Shown here: positions 38,693-47,556 of the stretch, one piece after another | How the letters are laid out: each line of letters starts with the position of its first letter | Position numbering within the stretch: position 1 is the first letter of the stretch | Assembly: GCF_011612265.2 (NCBI RefSeq) | Contig: NZ_CP050134.2 | Span: forward strand, 2,728,001-2,792,000 | Direction of reading: 5' to 3' | Origin: Corynebacterium matruchotii | GTDB taxonomy: Bacteria > Actinomycetota > Actinomycetes > Mycobacteriales > Mycobacteriaceae | Length of the DNA: 64,000 bases | Position numbers and translations under genes: made by a program | The notes under the pieces: model-generated | Seen by the model: the letters and a program-made list of their open reading frames with translations, nothing else | The model's database searches: none | What the model was told of the DNA's origin: nothing

Positions 38693-39172
38693 TTAATGAT
38701 GCATCAGGGCCATTTGGAACGTCGTAGTCATCCACAACATGGCAAAGGGGATGACAAACCAAAACGTGCCCATCCACGGCCGCCACCTGGTATACGACAC
38801 TAATTTGCGATACATCATAATCGCCGTGCCGAACATACTAGCGATAGGAATCATGCTGGTGGCAAACGGCCACCAAATCTCCGCCTGCCGCGAACAAAAC
38901 CACGTGGCCGTCCCCGCCTCGCAATACTCCCCACCCTGCATCCGAGCCACCACCGCCAAGAACCCGGCAACCAGCAACGTCACCACCGGCGTGAGTACCG
39001 CCCACAATATAGCCTGACGAGTGGAACGCCGATTCGCCTGCGCCACCACCAGCGGGTCCGGAGCATCCGCCAACTCATCAAAATCACGCGGCACCGGCCG
39101 CATCATATTGGTGAAATCGGCATCGGTAATAAGGTCATTCTCTGGGTGATCGAGATACGATTGATTCAACAT
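38693..39172 (-). CDS. membrane protein of unknown function
   Basis: 159 residues. A polar N-terminus of about 50 residues (DFDELADAPDPLVVAQANRRSTRQ) is followed by three hydrophobic segments (AILWAVLTPVVTLLVAGFLAVV, WWPFATSMIPIASMFGTAIMMY, MGTFWFVIPFAMLWMTTTF). Two cysteines lie in the first outer loop (EYCEAGTATWFC). No family recognised. It starts 9 bases after the SDR gene and is likely cotranscribed. Confidence 0.72.
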   Translation of the reverse strand: MLNQSYLDHPENDLITDADFTNMMRPVPRDFDELADAPDPLVVAQANRRSTRQAILWAVLTPVVTLLVAGFLAVVARMQGGEYCEAGTATWFCSRQAEIWWPFATSMIPIASMFGTAIMMYRKLVSYTRWRPWMGTFWFVIPFAMLWMTTTFQMALMHH

Positions 39173-39181
39173 GGGATCCCT

Positions 39182-39847
39182 TTACAACAACGGGGGCAAG
39201 GCAGGGCGAACAACAACATCAGTAAGGCTTGCATCACGTGGCGTCTCTAGCACATCCCCCACAACCCGGGCAATGGTATTCGGATCAAGATACTCATCCG
39301 GGATATACGGCAACCCCTCCTGGGCCCGAATCGCCCGCTGCATATCCGTAGCAATCCGACCGGGAAAAACACTGGTCACCCGAATCTCCGGCTCCTCGGC
39401 CCGCAACGCATCACACCACCCCCGCGCCGCATGCTTGCTGGCACTATAAGCACTCCAACCGGCCGCAGCCTGCCTGCCCGCCCCCGAATTGAGATACACC
39501 ATCGTCCCCCGCGCAGCCCGCAACGCCGGCAAGAACCGTTGCGTCAACTCCACCGGCGCCAAATAATTCACCGCCATATGCTGCGCCGCAACCTCCCGCG
39601 ACTGGCCCCGCCCAACGCTCGCAATCCCAGCACAATGCACCAGCGCATCAAGCTTGTCGACGCCCGGGGCGGCGTCGTCAAGCGGAACCAAAAAATCCGC
39701 CTGCCACCATGTCAACCGCGAATGCTGGAGATCGGCTGGGGCAGTACGGTAATGGGCAAATACTCGATAGCCCCGATCGAGCAATAACCTTGTGACCGAC
39801 AGGCCCACGCCACGGCTAGCACCGGTGACAATTGCGTGGGGGATCAT
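39182..39847 (-). CDS. short-chain dehydrogenase/reductase
   Basis: 221 residues from MIPHAIVTGASRG. Cofactor motif TGASRGVG (8-15), NAG equivalent HCAG (71-74), catalytic Ser121, Tyr134 and Lys138 in YSASK. Arg in the second strand (HYRT) suggests NADP preference. The substrate is unknown. The frame extends to 39886 without a family match. It may form an operon with the membrane protein downstream. Confidence 0.9.
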   Translation of the reverse strand: MIPHAIVTGASRGVGLSVTRLLLDRGYRVFAHYRTAPADLQHSRLTWWQADFLVPLDDAAPGVDKLDALVHCAGIASVGRGQSREVAAQHMAVNYLAPVELTQRFLPALRAARGTMVYLNSGAGRQAAAGWSAYSASKHAARGWCDALRAEEPEIRVTSVFPGRIATDMQRAIRAQEGLPYIPDEYLDPNTIARVVGDVLETPRDASLTDVVVRPALPPLL

Positions 39848-39895
39848 ACCCGAATTATAGCGATCAACAAGGGAAAATAGAATCAAACTAAAGTA

Positions 39896-39937
39896 TCAAA
39901 AAAGCGCCATTGGGTAAACCTATATACCCTGGCGCTT
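39896..39937 (-). terminator. rho-independent terminator of malR
   Basis: AAGCGCC (39902-39908) pairs with GGCGCTT (39931-39937), with an inner GGGTA/TACCC pair. On the minus strand the stem is followed by a run of T. Confidence 0.8.
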
Positions 39938-39949
39938 GCGGAAACGTCA

Positions 39950-40468
39950 CTAGTTATTGTCGAGAGTGCCGTCCAAAATCGCTTGAACATTGGAGCGGCG
40001 AGATGCCTTTTCGAACGCTTTAAGTGCTTCTTCGGTGTCATAGGCTTCTGATAGTTCATTGATCAAATTGGCCAGTTTGGTGATGTCGCCCAGCTTCTCC
40101 TCTGGTAAAGCTGCCAGCATATTTGCTAGGTAGGCGGTGCGTTCATTACCAACCCGCTCCAACTCAGACTTACCAAACGGCGTCAACTGCACCTTGACAC
40201 CACGACGGTCAGTCTCCTCCCGAATCCGCTCAATCATGCCGCGGTCCTCTAACTGGTGCAAAGCATTCGATGCCGTAGGCATACGAATCCCCTCAGCCTT
40301 AGCGATCTGGCTGATGCGCGCCGGGCCCTCATTATCGAGCCGGCTCAAAATCGTTAATTGCGGACCCGTGAGATCGGACGTTTCCGCTAGTCGGAAATAT
40401 AATACGTACAACTTAGTTAGGGCGGGCCGAATCCGTGCCGCCAACTCTCGATGTGCTTGTGATGTCAT
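39950..40468 (-). CDS. malR: MarR-family regulator, MalR-like
   Basis: 172 residues from MTSQAHRELA. A winged-helix MarR domain: LTGPQLTILSRLDNEGPARISQIAKAEGIRMPTASNALHQLEDRGMIERIREETDRRGVKVQLTPFG, with recognition helix MPTASNALHQLE and wing DRRGVKV. A long C-terminal dimerisation tail follows. In C. glutamicum MalR is encoded next to the class A PBP gene and governs envelope and stress genes; the same neighbour order here is the ground for the symbol, which is therefore by synteny and family. It is divergent from the DUF5318-ponA operon, which it may regulate. Confidence 0.82.
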   Translation of the reverse strand: MTSQAHRELAARIRPALTKLYVLYFRLAETSDLTGPQLTILSRLDNEGPARISQIAKAEGIRMPTASNALHQLEDRGMIERIREETDRRGVKVQLTPFGKSELERVGNERTAYLANMLAALPEEKLGDITKLANLINELSEAYDTEEALKAFEKASRRSNVQAILDGTLDNN

Positions 40469-40672
40469 GAAACACATTCTATCGGTTTGTCAACAAACCT
40501 ACCGCCCGAGATGCCGGAAACCCCGAAAAACTTTGATTTTATGATTGATTCCAAGGTATTTTATAAACCTTTAATAGGCTGCATTATTACAGTAATGTCA
40601 GAAGAATCTTTGGTTCAGATGGGGGTAATTTTCCCTTTTGTGGTAAAGATTAGGAGTATGCATCAATGACGC

Positions 40673-40678
40673 TACACT
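40673..40678 (+). promoter_or_regulatory. -10 hexamer of the DUF5318 gene (leaderless)
   Basis: TACACT, 7 bases before the GTG start, no ribosome binding site. Same sequence and spacing as in front of leuS. Confidence 0.5.
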
Positions 40679-40685
40679 GTATGGG

Positions 40686-41063
40686 GTGGTGGAATTTCAA
40701 GGCCAAATTTCACATCGGTTTGCCCGGGCTAAAACCCTCGCCGCTTGGCGGGCTAACAAGGTGAAACAAGATACTATTTGCGATGCTGATTCCTTGCTTC
40801 TAGCTGCGGCTAAGTTTCATGGAGTTCCGGCATCCACTCCCTGTCCTATCTGTAACAAAACCAACCTTCGAGAGGTGCTGTGGGTCTATGGCGACGAATT
40901 AAAACGAGCGGCGGGCAGTGCTCGATCACTTACAGAAATTGAACAATTTGCAGCCGCCGGATTAACCTTTACCGTCCACCGAGTCGAGGTGTGCACGAAC
41001 TGCAAATGGAATTATTTACTCATGACTGCAATTGCAGCTCCTTCTTATAAAAGTGATACTTAA
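40686..41063 (+). CDS. DUF5318 zinc-ribbon protein
   Basis: 125 residues, GTG start. Two Cys pairs, CPIC (53-56) and CTNC (103-106), form a probable zinc ribbon. The region WVYGDELKRAAGSARSLTEIEQFA between them is typical of the actinobacterial family that precedes ponA (Rv0049 in M. tuberculosis). Function unknown; the constant position before a peptidoglycan synthase hints at a role in envelope growth. It is 134 bases before the PBP gene. Confidence 0.85.
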   Translation: MVEFQGQISHRFARAKTLAAWRANKVKQDTICDADSLLLAAAKFHGVPASTPCPICNKTNLREVLWVYGDELKRAAGSARSLTEIEQFAAAGLTFTVHRVEVCTNCKWNYLLMTAIAAPSYKSDT

Positions 41064-41197
41064 CACATAAAGCCCCTGAGTGGTGATTATGCTAACACAC
41101 GGGGTTAAAACCATCTCGAACGGGAGTGTGACCACGCTAGAGAACATACTAAAGTCATAGGTTAATCAAGGCTGCTTAACATTGAGGAAGAACTGTC

Positions 41198-43426
41198 GTG
41201 ACAAACAAACGCAACACTCGCAAACCCGTGGGCTCGCGGCCTAGTCGACCCCGCAATAAAAAGCGGCCCACCAGCAAGAAGAAAAACCGCAATAAATGGC
41301 TAAAAATTGGTGTCATAAGCACTATACTCGTCATGTTCTTAAGCCCATTTCTTCTTTTTATGGTTGCTTATCTCATGGCGGATGTGCCGAAACCCAGTGA
41401 GTTACAGAACAAGCAGATCTCCCATATTTATGCCAGCGATTCAACCACCGAATTGGCCCGCATCGTTCCAGCTGATGGCAACCGCCAAGAAGTGCCTTTC
41501 GAACAAATACCCGAAGTGGTGCAGCATGCCGTGTTAGCCGCTGAGGACCGGCAGTTTTACACCAATAGCGGCTTCTCCTTCACCGGGTTTGGTCGCGCTA
41601 TATTAGGCCAGCTGACCGGCAATTCCTCCGCCGGTGGTGGTTCGACCATCACCCAGCAATATGTGAAGAAAACCTTAGTGGGCGACGAGTCATCCTTTAA
41701 GCGTAAGGCCAAAGAATTAGTGTATTCCGTGAAAATGGCCAACGAGTGGAGCAAAGAAGAAGTGCTCGGCGCCTACCTCAACACCATTTATTTTGGGCGT
41801 AACGCCTACGGCATCGACGCCGCCGCCCGCGCCTACTTCGGCATCCCCGTCCAGGAACTCAACGCCAGCCAGGCAGCCGTGCTGGCGGCCTGTATTCAGC
41901 GGCCCAGCCAGCTTGACCCCCGAAACAACTTCGCCGAGGCGGAGGAACGCTGGCGGTACGTGCTCGATGGCATGGCTGAAGAAGGCTGGCTCAGCCCCTC
42001 CGACCGGGCTTCTCAAACCTACCCTGAAACCATCGACCCGGCCACCATCCCGGAACAGGCGCCCGAAGTTTCTGGGCCCAATGGGCTCATTAAAAACCAG
42101 GTGCTCGCCGAGCTGGGCAATCTTGGTATTGATGAAAGCGAAGTCCAAACCCGGGGTCTGAAGGTCACCACTACTATCGACATGAAAGCCCAAAACACCA
42201 CCGTCGACATGGTCAATGCCGAGCTGGCCAAACAGCGGGAAAACGTGCGGATGGCCGCGGTGTCCGTGGAACCAAAAACCGGCGCGGTTCGCGCCTACTT
42301 TGGCGGTAACGACGGCAATGGGTGGGACTATGCTAACGCCCCCCTGCAAACCGGCTCCACCTTCAAAATCTTCACCCTGGCAGCTGCGGTATCCCAGGGC
42401 ATCCCCACTAGCCAGGTGGTTTCCGACGCCAGCTACCAACTCCCCAACACCGTGGTGCCCGGCGGCGGGTGCCGGGGCGGCTGCACCATTAAGGAAGCCC
42501 TCAAACGATCACTCAACCCCCCATTCCTCCGGTTGCAGGGGGAACTGGCCCACACCACCCAAGATACGGCCGACATGGCCCACGCCCTCGGCGTCGCTAG
42601 GTCCTTGCCCGGCATTGAAAAAACCCTCACTGAAAACGGAGCCGCCCCCTTCGAAGGCATTACCCTGGGCCAATACCAGTCCAGGCCTCTCGACATGGCC
42701 CACGCCCTGGCAACCCTCGCTAACCTGGGGGTTTACCATGACGCACACTTCGTGGAACGGGTGGAAGCCGCGGACGGGCAGGTCCTTTACCAGTTCGATG
42801 CCGGCGCGGGCGAGCGTCGTCTAGCAAAAAAGGTAGCCACCAACGTGCTCGAAGCCATGGCACCCATCGCCGGGTGGTCTGGCGGCAATAACCTTGCCGG
42901 TCGCACCTCCGCCGCGAAAACCGGCACCACCCAGCTGGGCGACACTGGCCAAAACAAGGACGCCTGGATGATCGGCGCCACCCCGCAACTCGCCACCGCA
43001 GTGTGGGCCGGCACCGACAGTGGCGAAGCGCTGATTAGCCAATACGGCGCCGATATTTACGGCGCTAACCTGCCCGCAACCGTGTGGAAAAACATTATGG
43101 ATGGCGCGCTCGAAGGGCAGCCGGCCGAAACCTTCCCGGCCGCGGAATCCATGGGCTTCACCCGTAGCGGTGGCGCCATCGGCCCGGTGGTTGCGCAACC
43201 ACAGTCGGTGCCGACCCAGCAGGCACCCGTCGTGACAAACACGCCGGACACCAACACCGGGCGGCAAGAAACCATCGAAATTCCTGGGCTGCCAGACATT
43301 ACCCTGCCGGGGAATGTGACCAATAACGTGCCCAATAACATGCCCGGCACCATGCCGGGGAATCTCCAAGACTTACAGCAACAATTAGAGAATCCCCGAG
43401 GGCAGAACACCACCCAAAATCAATGA
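41198..43426 (+). CDS. mrcB: class A penicillin-binding protein (transglycosylase/transpeptidase)
   Basis: Polymerises lipid II into glycan strands and cross-links them. 742 residues, GTG start after GAGGAAG. A basic cytosolic tail (1-35) and one membrane anchor (36-60) precede the GT51 domain with catalytic Glu116 in AAEDRQFY, GGSTITQQYVKK and AYLNTIYFGRNAYGIDAA. The transpeptidase has Ser387 in STFK, SLN (438-440) and KTGTT (574-578). The tail after about 660 is Pro/Gln/Asn-rich with repeats such as NVTNNVPNNMPGTMPGN, probably wall-facing. Equivalent to mycobacterial PonA1. Confidence 0.95.
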   Translation: MTNKRNTRKPVGSRPSRPRNKKRPTSKKKNRNKWLKIGVISTILVMFLSPFLLFMVAYLMADVPKPSELQNKQISHIYASDSTTELARIVPADGNRQEVPFEQIPEVVQHAVLAAEDRQFYTNSGFSFTGFGRAILGQLTGNSSAGGGSTITQQYVKKTLVGDESSFKRKAKELVYSVKMANEWSKEEVLGAYLNTIYFGRNAYGIDAAARAYFGIPVQELNASQAAVLAACIQRPSQLDPRNNFAEAEERWRYVLDGMAEEGWLSPSDRASQTYPETIDPATIPEQAPEVSGPNGLIKNQVLAELGNLGIDESEVQTRGLKVTTTIDMKAQNTTVDMVNAELAKQRENVRMAAVSVEPKTGAVRAYFGGNDGNGWDYANAPLQTGSTFKIFTLAAAVSQGIPTSQVVSDASYQLPNTVVPGGGCRGGCTIKEALKRSLNPPFLRLQGELAHTTQDTADMAHALGVARSLPGIEKTLTENGAAPFEGITLGQYQSRPLDMAHALATLANLGVYHDAHFVERVEAADGQVLYQFDAGAGERRLAKKVATNVLEAMAPIAGWSGGNNLAGRTSAAKTGTTQLGDTGQNKDAWMIGATPQLATAVWAGTDSGEALISQYGADIYGANLPATVWKNIMDGALEGQPAETFPAAESMGFTRSGGAIGPVVAQPQSVPTQQAPVVTNTPDTNTGRQETIEIPGLPDITLPGNVTNNVPNNMPGTMPGNLQDLQQQLENPRGQNTTQNQ

Positions 43427-43486
43427 GATTGAAGAATAATGAGGCGGTTATGGCGAGCGTAACCGCCCAACGGGGTAAAACTGCGC

Positions 43487-43492
43487 TACGCT
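43487..43492 (+). promoter_or_regulatory. -10 hexamer of the GT87 gene (leaderless)
   Basis: TACGCT ends 8 bases before ATG 43501; no ribosome binding site. An inverted repeat GGCGGTTA/TAACCGCC (43443-43467) lies upstream and may weakly terminate mrcB. Confidence 0.4.
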
Positions 43493-43500
43493 AAAGCGCG

Positions 43501-45048
43501 ATGAACGCCACCGTACACAACCGATACTCACCCGCAGTCGAGGAACCCATGGCTGCGGGTTTTATCGAATTCATTGGTGGCAAACTCGGCCGCTATGCCC
43601 AGGTGGGGACGCAACGATACTGGACGCCCCTGCGGGTGCTCCTCATGTTCGCTGTCATATTTTTAGGGCTGGCATACCTCAGCAAAGCCTACTGCCTGGA
43701 ATCGGTACTGCCAGGTGCCGGCCTCGGCGGCGCCGGAAGCGCTGGTAGTAGCGGTGGGGCAGGCGCTACCACCGGGGCTGGGGAGGCGCTATTGAACTGG
43801 TCCGGGAATCGCCAATATACCGCCGCCTGCTACAGCGATACCATTGCCGGCTACACCCAGTTTTCCTACAACTTCCCCTACAATGTGCCTGTAGCGGACG
43901 CCCCCAAAAGCCCAGTCCTGTCGACACTCTTTGGGTGGGTCATGTACTGGATTTCGGGCATGGTCGGTGTGGTGGTGCGGTTGGTGGGTTTGCAGATAGC
44001 GCCGCCAGTGGTGTACTTCGCGGTGACCGCGGTGACGCTATCGATACTGTGGATGATTACCGTGCGGATCATGGTAGACCTGACGGGCAGCCGGGTGTGG
44101 GACACGCTGCTGCTCACCTGTTCACCGGTGGTGATTGTGCACGCATTCACCCACTGGGAAATCCTGTCTATCACCACCGCGGTGGGCGCATTATGGTGCC
44201 TGTCCCGCCAACACTTCGGGTACGCGGGCGTGTTCATCGGCCTGGGCATCAGCGCCCAAATATGGCCGGTGTTTTTACTACTTGCGTTGTATATCATTGC
44301 CGGCCGCAACGACCAGTGGTGGGAAACCCTGCGATGCACGCAGTTCACCATTCTAAGCTGGGCGGCCATCAACATCCCGGTGGCGGTACTGTTTCCGCAC
44401 ACATGGTTTCGGTACTTCGTTGACGTGTACCTGCAAATGTGGGACTGGCAGTCCGGTTTTGCGCTACTGATCCGGGAGACGAATTGGTTAGGGTTTGACC
44501 GCGCCACCACACTCAACCTGGTGACGGTTGGCATGTTCTCGGTCCTGCTGGTCATGATTATCGCGGTGATCTGCCAATCCCCCAGCACACCCGGTGTCCC
44601 CGAGGTCACGCTCCTGCTACTTGTTGCGTGGCTGTTGAGCACGAAAGAGTGGAGCTCCCAGTTTTCCCTATGGCTGGTGCCAATCATCGTGCTAGCGGTG
44701 CCGAAATGGCGGCTGGTCTTTGCCTGGGGGGCGGTAGAAGCAGTGCTATGGTATGTGCAGGCGCTGCATATGTTGGGAAAAGACCACCTGGGGCTGCCGG
44801 GCGGCATGCTGGATTTCATGTTGATTATCCGCGGCGGTTTATTATTAATGCTGGTGTGGGTGATGCTGCGTGACAATATTCCTCACATCCCCAAAACCCG
44901 CCGCCGAGCCTATAGGAAGCACACATGGACAGCACCACAATCGCCACAATGGGAAGCGTCTTTATGGGATTTCTCTGCTTCGGCGGATCGTTCGCCAGCT
45001 ACATGTACCACAAGCCGGCGAAGCTCACCTGGGGACTCTTCGCCATAG
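43501..45048 (+). CDS. GT87-type polyprenol-phosphate-dependent mannosyltransferase-like membrane protein
   Basis: 515 residues with about ten membrane helices, at the position of Rv0051 in mycobacteria. The first outer loop after helix 1 is Gly/Ser-rich and includes AGYTQFSYNFPYNVPVADAP; later helices carry TCSPVVIVHAFTHWEILSITTAVGALW and GVFIGLGISAQIWPVFLLLALYI, the glycine/tryptophan patterns of DUF2029/GT87 enzymes, which use decaprenyl-phosphomannose outside the membrane. The last 41 residues (from HTWTAPQSPQ) are low-complexity and lie over another gene, so a late frameshift is possible. The exact sugar acceptor is unknown. Confidence 0.78.
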   Translation: MNATVHNRYSPAVEEPMAAGFIEFIGGKLGRYAQVGTQRYWTPLRVLLMFAVIFLGLAYLSKAYCLESVLPGAGLGGAGSAGSSGGAGATTGAGEALLNWSGNRQYTAACYSDTIAGYTQFSYNFPYNVPVADAPKSPVLSTLFGWVMYWISGMVGVVVRLVGLQIAPPVVYFAVTAVTLSILWMITVRIMVDLTGSRVWDTLLLTCSPVVIVHAFTHWEILSITTAVGALWCLSRQHFGYAGVFIGLGISAQIWPVFLLLALYIIAGRNDQWWETLRCTQFTILSWAAINIPVAVLFPHTWFRYFVDVYLQMWDWQSGFALLIRETNWLGFDRATTLNLVTVGMFSVLLVMIIAVICQSPSTPGVPEVTLLLLVAWLLSTKEWSSQFSLWLVPIIVLAVPKWRLVFAWGAVEAVLWYVQALHMLGKDHLGLPGGMLDFMLIIRGGLLLMLVWVMLRDNIPHIPKTRRRAYRKHTWTAPQSPQWEASLWDFSASADRSPATCTTSRRSSPGDSSP

Positions 45049-45110
45049 CCGTGGTGCTGATTACGGTGATCCCGGTGACGTTGGCGGTGTTCTCCGCCAG
45101 CACCCCATAG
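44925..45110 (+). CDS. small two-helix membrane protein overlapping GT87
   Basis: 61 residues with two membrane helices (IATMGSVFMGFLCFGGSFASY and LTWGLFAIAVVLITVIPVTLAVF). GGAAG stands 5 bases before ATG, and an in-frame TAG lies directly before that signal. It overlaps the GT87 3' end by 124 bases in another frame. The well-formed membrane segments and ribosome binding site suggest this is the true reading of the region. Confidence 0.62.
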   Translation: MDSTTIATMGSVFMGFLCFGGSFASYMYHKPAKLTWGLFAIAVVLITVIPVTLAVFSASTP

Positions 45111-45184
45111 CTTTACGACGTTGTCTAAAGCGTTTTATTCATGTGCCCTGTAGCTTTCTTCGGCGTCGTGCCATAATGGGCGGC

Positions 45185-45535
45185 ATGACTGAGCATAATG
45201 AACATCAAGAACACGAACACCTAGAGCAGCTCATCGACAAGGTAAAAACCACATTGGACTCTCACGTGCAGCAGACTGGCCCCCATGACCATGAGGTTTT
45301 AAAACAACAATTACAGGATGTCAATGCGGCGTTCGACGAGCACGTGAAGCATCATCACGCTGGTGATGACGACCAGTCGCATGCGGATCACGTCGCTATT
45401 GAAACGAAACTCAAGAATGTGCTCGACAAGTTTGAGGAGCATGTGAAGCACGACGTTGAGGCCGGACATGACCAGCTCAAATCCCAGTTAGATGAGTTAG
45501 TGACCAAGTTTAAGGCCCACACCAAGCACTCATAA
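45185..45535 (+). CDS. small His-rich helical repeat protein
   Basis: 116 residues, rich in His, Asp, Glu and Lys, without signal or membrane segment. It consists of about four helical repeats of roughly 28 residues ending in FDEHVKHH, FEEHVKHD or FKAHTKH; the first is LIDKVKTTLDSHVQQ. The histidines fall at similar positions and could bind metal; the helices probably form a coiled coil. CATAAT (45172-45177) lies 7 bases before ATG and no ribosome binding site is seen, so it is probably leaderless. The frame is open from 44870 but that part is antisense-like noise. No family recognised. Confidence 0.7.
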   Translation: MTEHNEHQEHEHLEQLIDKVKTTLDSHVQQTGPHDHEVLKQQLQDVNAAFDEHVKHHHAGDDDQSHADHVAIETKLKNVLDKFEEHVKHDVEAGHDQLKSQLDELVTKFKAHTKHS

Positions 45536-46420
45536 TTGCAATAAATCTTGCGCTATGGCGGCTCCTTGTCCGGGTGGCCGCCATTCGCAGTTATTGCATG
45601 GTGTGCAATGAAAATCATTGAGCGGGGCTGGTTCCTGGTTGCCAGAATTGTCGAATCTATTTCTAAGTAGTACAAGTGAGTGGTTGATGAGGATGGTGAG
45701 ATAACAGATCCTATAGAGAGTATTGGGAACAGTGATTAGGGGAAGCCATAGAAGCGTAGTTGATTTCCCTTGACATAACAGGTGCCAGATGGCTTTTATA
45801 GAGATCCCCCTAGGGGATCCCTGGCTAAAATGGCCTCCCCAGTGGAATTTTCCCAGTTTTACCGCTTCCGTCGCCACCCCACGCCTAATAGCCGTCGCAC
45901 CTCCATATGCGACGGCTTCTGTAGGTTCGCACCACCAGGTAAAAGGCCAGGTTACCGGTGGCCCCACATCGCCGCTCTCGATGTAGGATTGCTGCTAGAA
46001 GCACTTTAGCGGTCCTAGTTGTTGATATTTTCTATCGTGTCCTGTACTAGGATGAGAAAGCAGGACGGAGGTTGACTACTAACTAGTGGCTCTCGCAGAT
46101 ACTTTTGCAAAGAGTCACGACATCCACCGCCAGCTGGAGGCGGCGGATTACGAAACTCCCAGCAGAAGTGGATAACTTCTCGCTATTCAGAAGCATCTCA
46201 AAAACAAAATCACCTGACTCAAGTAAAACCATTCCACGATGATGAAATATTGCTGATGAAGCCTAGCCTAAAACCTTGCTTCCAGATTCAATCACTTCTT
46301 TAGTATTCATATACATCTTTTTACACTTAAATCCTCCGTATTTCAAGGGGTAAGTATTTGAAATGATATTTTTATATTGATGATTGGTTACTAAGGGTCA
46401 TGGAGTGATAAAATAACCGT
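45536..46420. other. gene-poor region at the left edge of the accessory block
   Basis: About 885 bases with no supported gene. It contains a near-palindrome GATCCCC-CTA-GGGGATC (45803-45819). Overlapping frames of 75-145 codons on both strands (45530-45967) have no family resemblance and no start signals. It may be eroded DNA at an insertion boundary. Confidence 0.45.
46409..46414 (+). promoter_or_regulatory. -10 hexamer of XRE gene (leaderless)
   Basis: TAAAAT, 6 bases before ATG 46421. Confidence 0.4.
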
Positions 46421-46708
46421 ATGAATACCTTATATAGCCCTGGGGCCATCCCGGTCTTTGAACTACGGCATCGGGTCCGGTTGGCAAGGGAGCATGCGAG
46501 CCTAAGCCAGGGAGAACTGGCGGAAGCATCAGGGCTATCAAGGCCGGGGATCGCCAAGATTGAGCAAGGTAGCACTAAGCCACGCAGAACCACATTGCTG
46601 CTGATTGCGCTGGCCACCGGAGTCGACAGCTATTGGTTGGAAACGGGGGAATCGCCAAAAACGAATGCTTTTCGGGCACCTCATCCGCCAGACGAACACA
46701 CCTCCTAA
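46421..46708 (+). CDS. phage-type XRE regulator, copy 1
   Basis: 95 residues. HTH_3 domain over about 14-75: RHRVRLAREHASLSQGELAEASGLSRPGIAKIEQGSTKPRRTTLLLIALATGVDSYWLETGE. The ending ATGVDSYWLETGE is typical of actinophage Cro-like proteins. Probably a local repressor. No ribosome binding site. It precedes a paralogue and the two response-regulator genes. Confidence 0.82.
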   Translation: MNTLYSPGAIPVFELRHRVRLAREHASLSQGELAEASGLSRPGIAKIEQGSTKPRRTTLLLIALATGVDSYWLETGESPKTNAFRAPHPPDEHTS

Positions 46709-46770
46709 TTATTATTGGTCACCGAATAAGTTTCATTGTGCTTTTCCAGTCGATTAGCTAACCTGGCCAT

Positions 46771-47016
46771 ATGGAATCAAGGGGATCTATACCAGTGATG
46801 TCACTACAGCAACGCATGCGGATATCCCGGGAAAACGCCGGCCTCAACCAGGAAGAAATGGCCAAAAAGATCGGCATTGGCCGCGCCACGTATGCCAAGA
46901 CGGAGCAAGGGGTTCGTGAACCGCGGCGTGGGGAATTACTGGCCATCGCGGCGATCACCGGCGTTGATAGCCATTGGCTAGAGACTGGAGAAGTGTCGGA
47001 AGCTGGCGAGAACTGA
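46771..47016 (+). CDS. phage-type XRE regulator, copy 2
   Basis: 81 residues, paralogous to the preceding gene: RMRISRENAGLNQEEMAKKIGIGRATYAKTEQGVREPRRGELLAIAAITGVDSHWLETGE. TAACCT (46759-46764) lies 6 bases before ATG. The recognition helix differs (RATYAKTEQG against RPGIAKIEQG), so the sites bound may differ. Confidence 0.82.
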   Translation: MESRGSIPVMSLQQRMRISRENAGLNQEEMAKKIGIGRATYAKTEQGVREPRRGELLAIAAITGVDSHWLETGEVSEAGEN

Positions 47017-47556
47017 CTGAATAAAAACCAGGGTGGTGTCCACACGGTTGACAGGTGGAGTTTTCGCTACGTTGGCGATGTAATGAAGCGTGATGAAAAA
47101 TAGAGCTAATCGAAAATATTTTCTATTACGATCCCGAGTGACGGTGCCCTGTCATTCAGATGTGCGCTAATTATTATCGCATGCCCTAGAACTTGGGAGT
47201 ATTCCATTATTTCCCCAGCTTATATTAGCTGTGTATTATACAATGATTTGTATGGTATGCTTTACTTTCTCGATATAGCTGAGAAGACGGTGCCGGTTTT
47301 TCTGGTTATTACCGGAAAACCGGAAGATTAATAAGGAATATGTCGGTAAATAGCTGATTTACCATTTTCAATTATACCGTTCATGTTTTCGATAATTAAT
47401 TTGAGAACCTGTGACATTATGAAAAAAGATCACATAAAAACACTGGAAAACTCGTCATTTTACCGGAGGCATTGATGCAGGTTTGGTGCCCCAATTTCTG
47501 AGGGGTTTAAGCTGAAAGCCATGTTTTTCTTTCCTAAGATTCGATACTCTTAGCCT
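47017..47556. other. AT-rich intergenic region before the response regulators
   Basis: 540 bases, no supported gene. An inverted repeat CCGGTTTT (47293-47300) with AAAACCGG (47316-47323) could be a terminator or operator. The rest is AT-rich. Confidence 0.5.
47543..47548 (+). promoter_or_regulatory. -10 hexamer of response regulator 1 (leaderless)
   Basis: GATACT, 8 bases before ATG 47557, with no ribosome binding site. Confidence 0.4.

Noticed and set aside
45530..45967. 145-codon minus-strand frame after the His-rich protein
   Set aside because: No start signal and no family resemblance; overlapping frames exist on the other strand.
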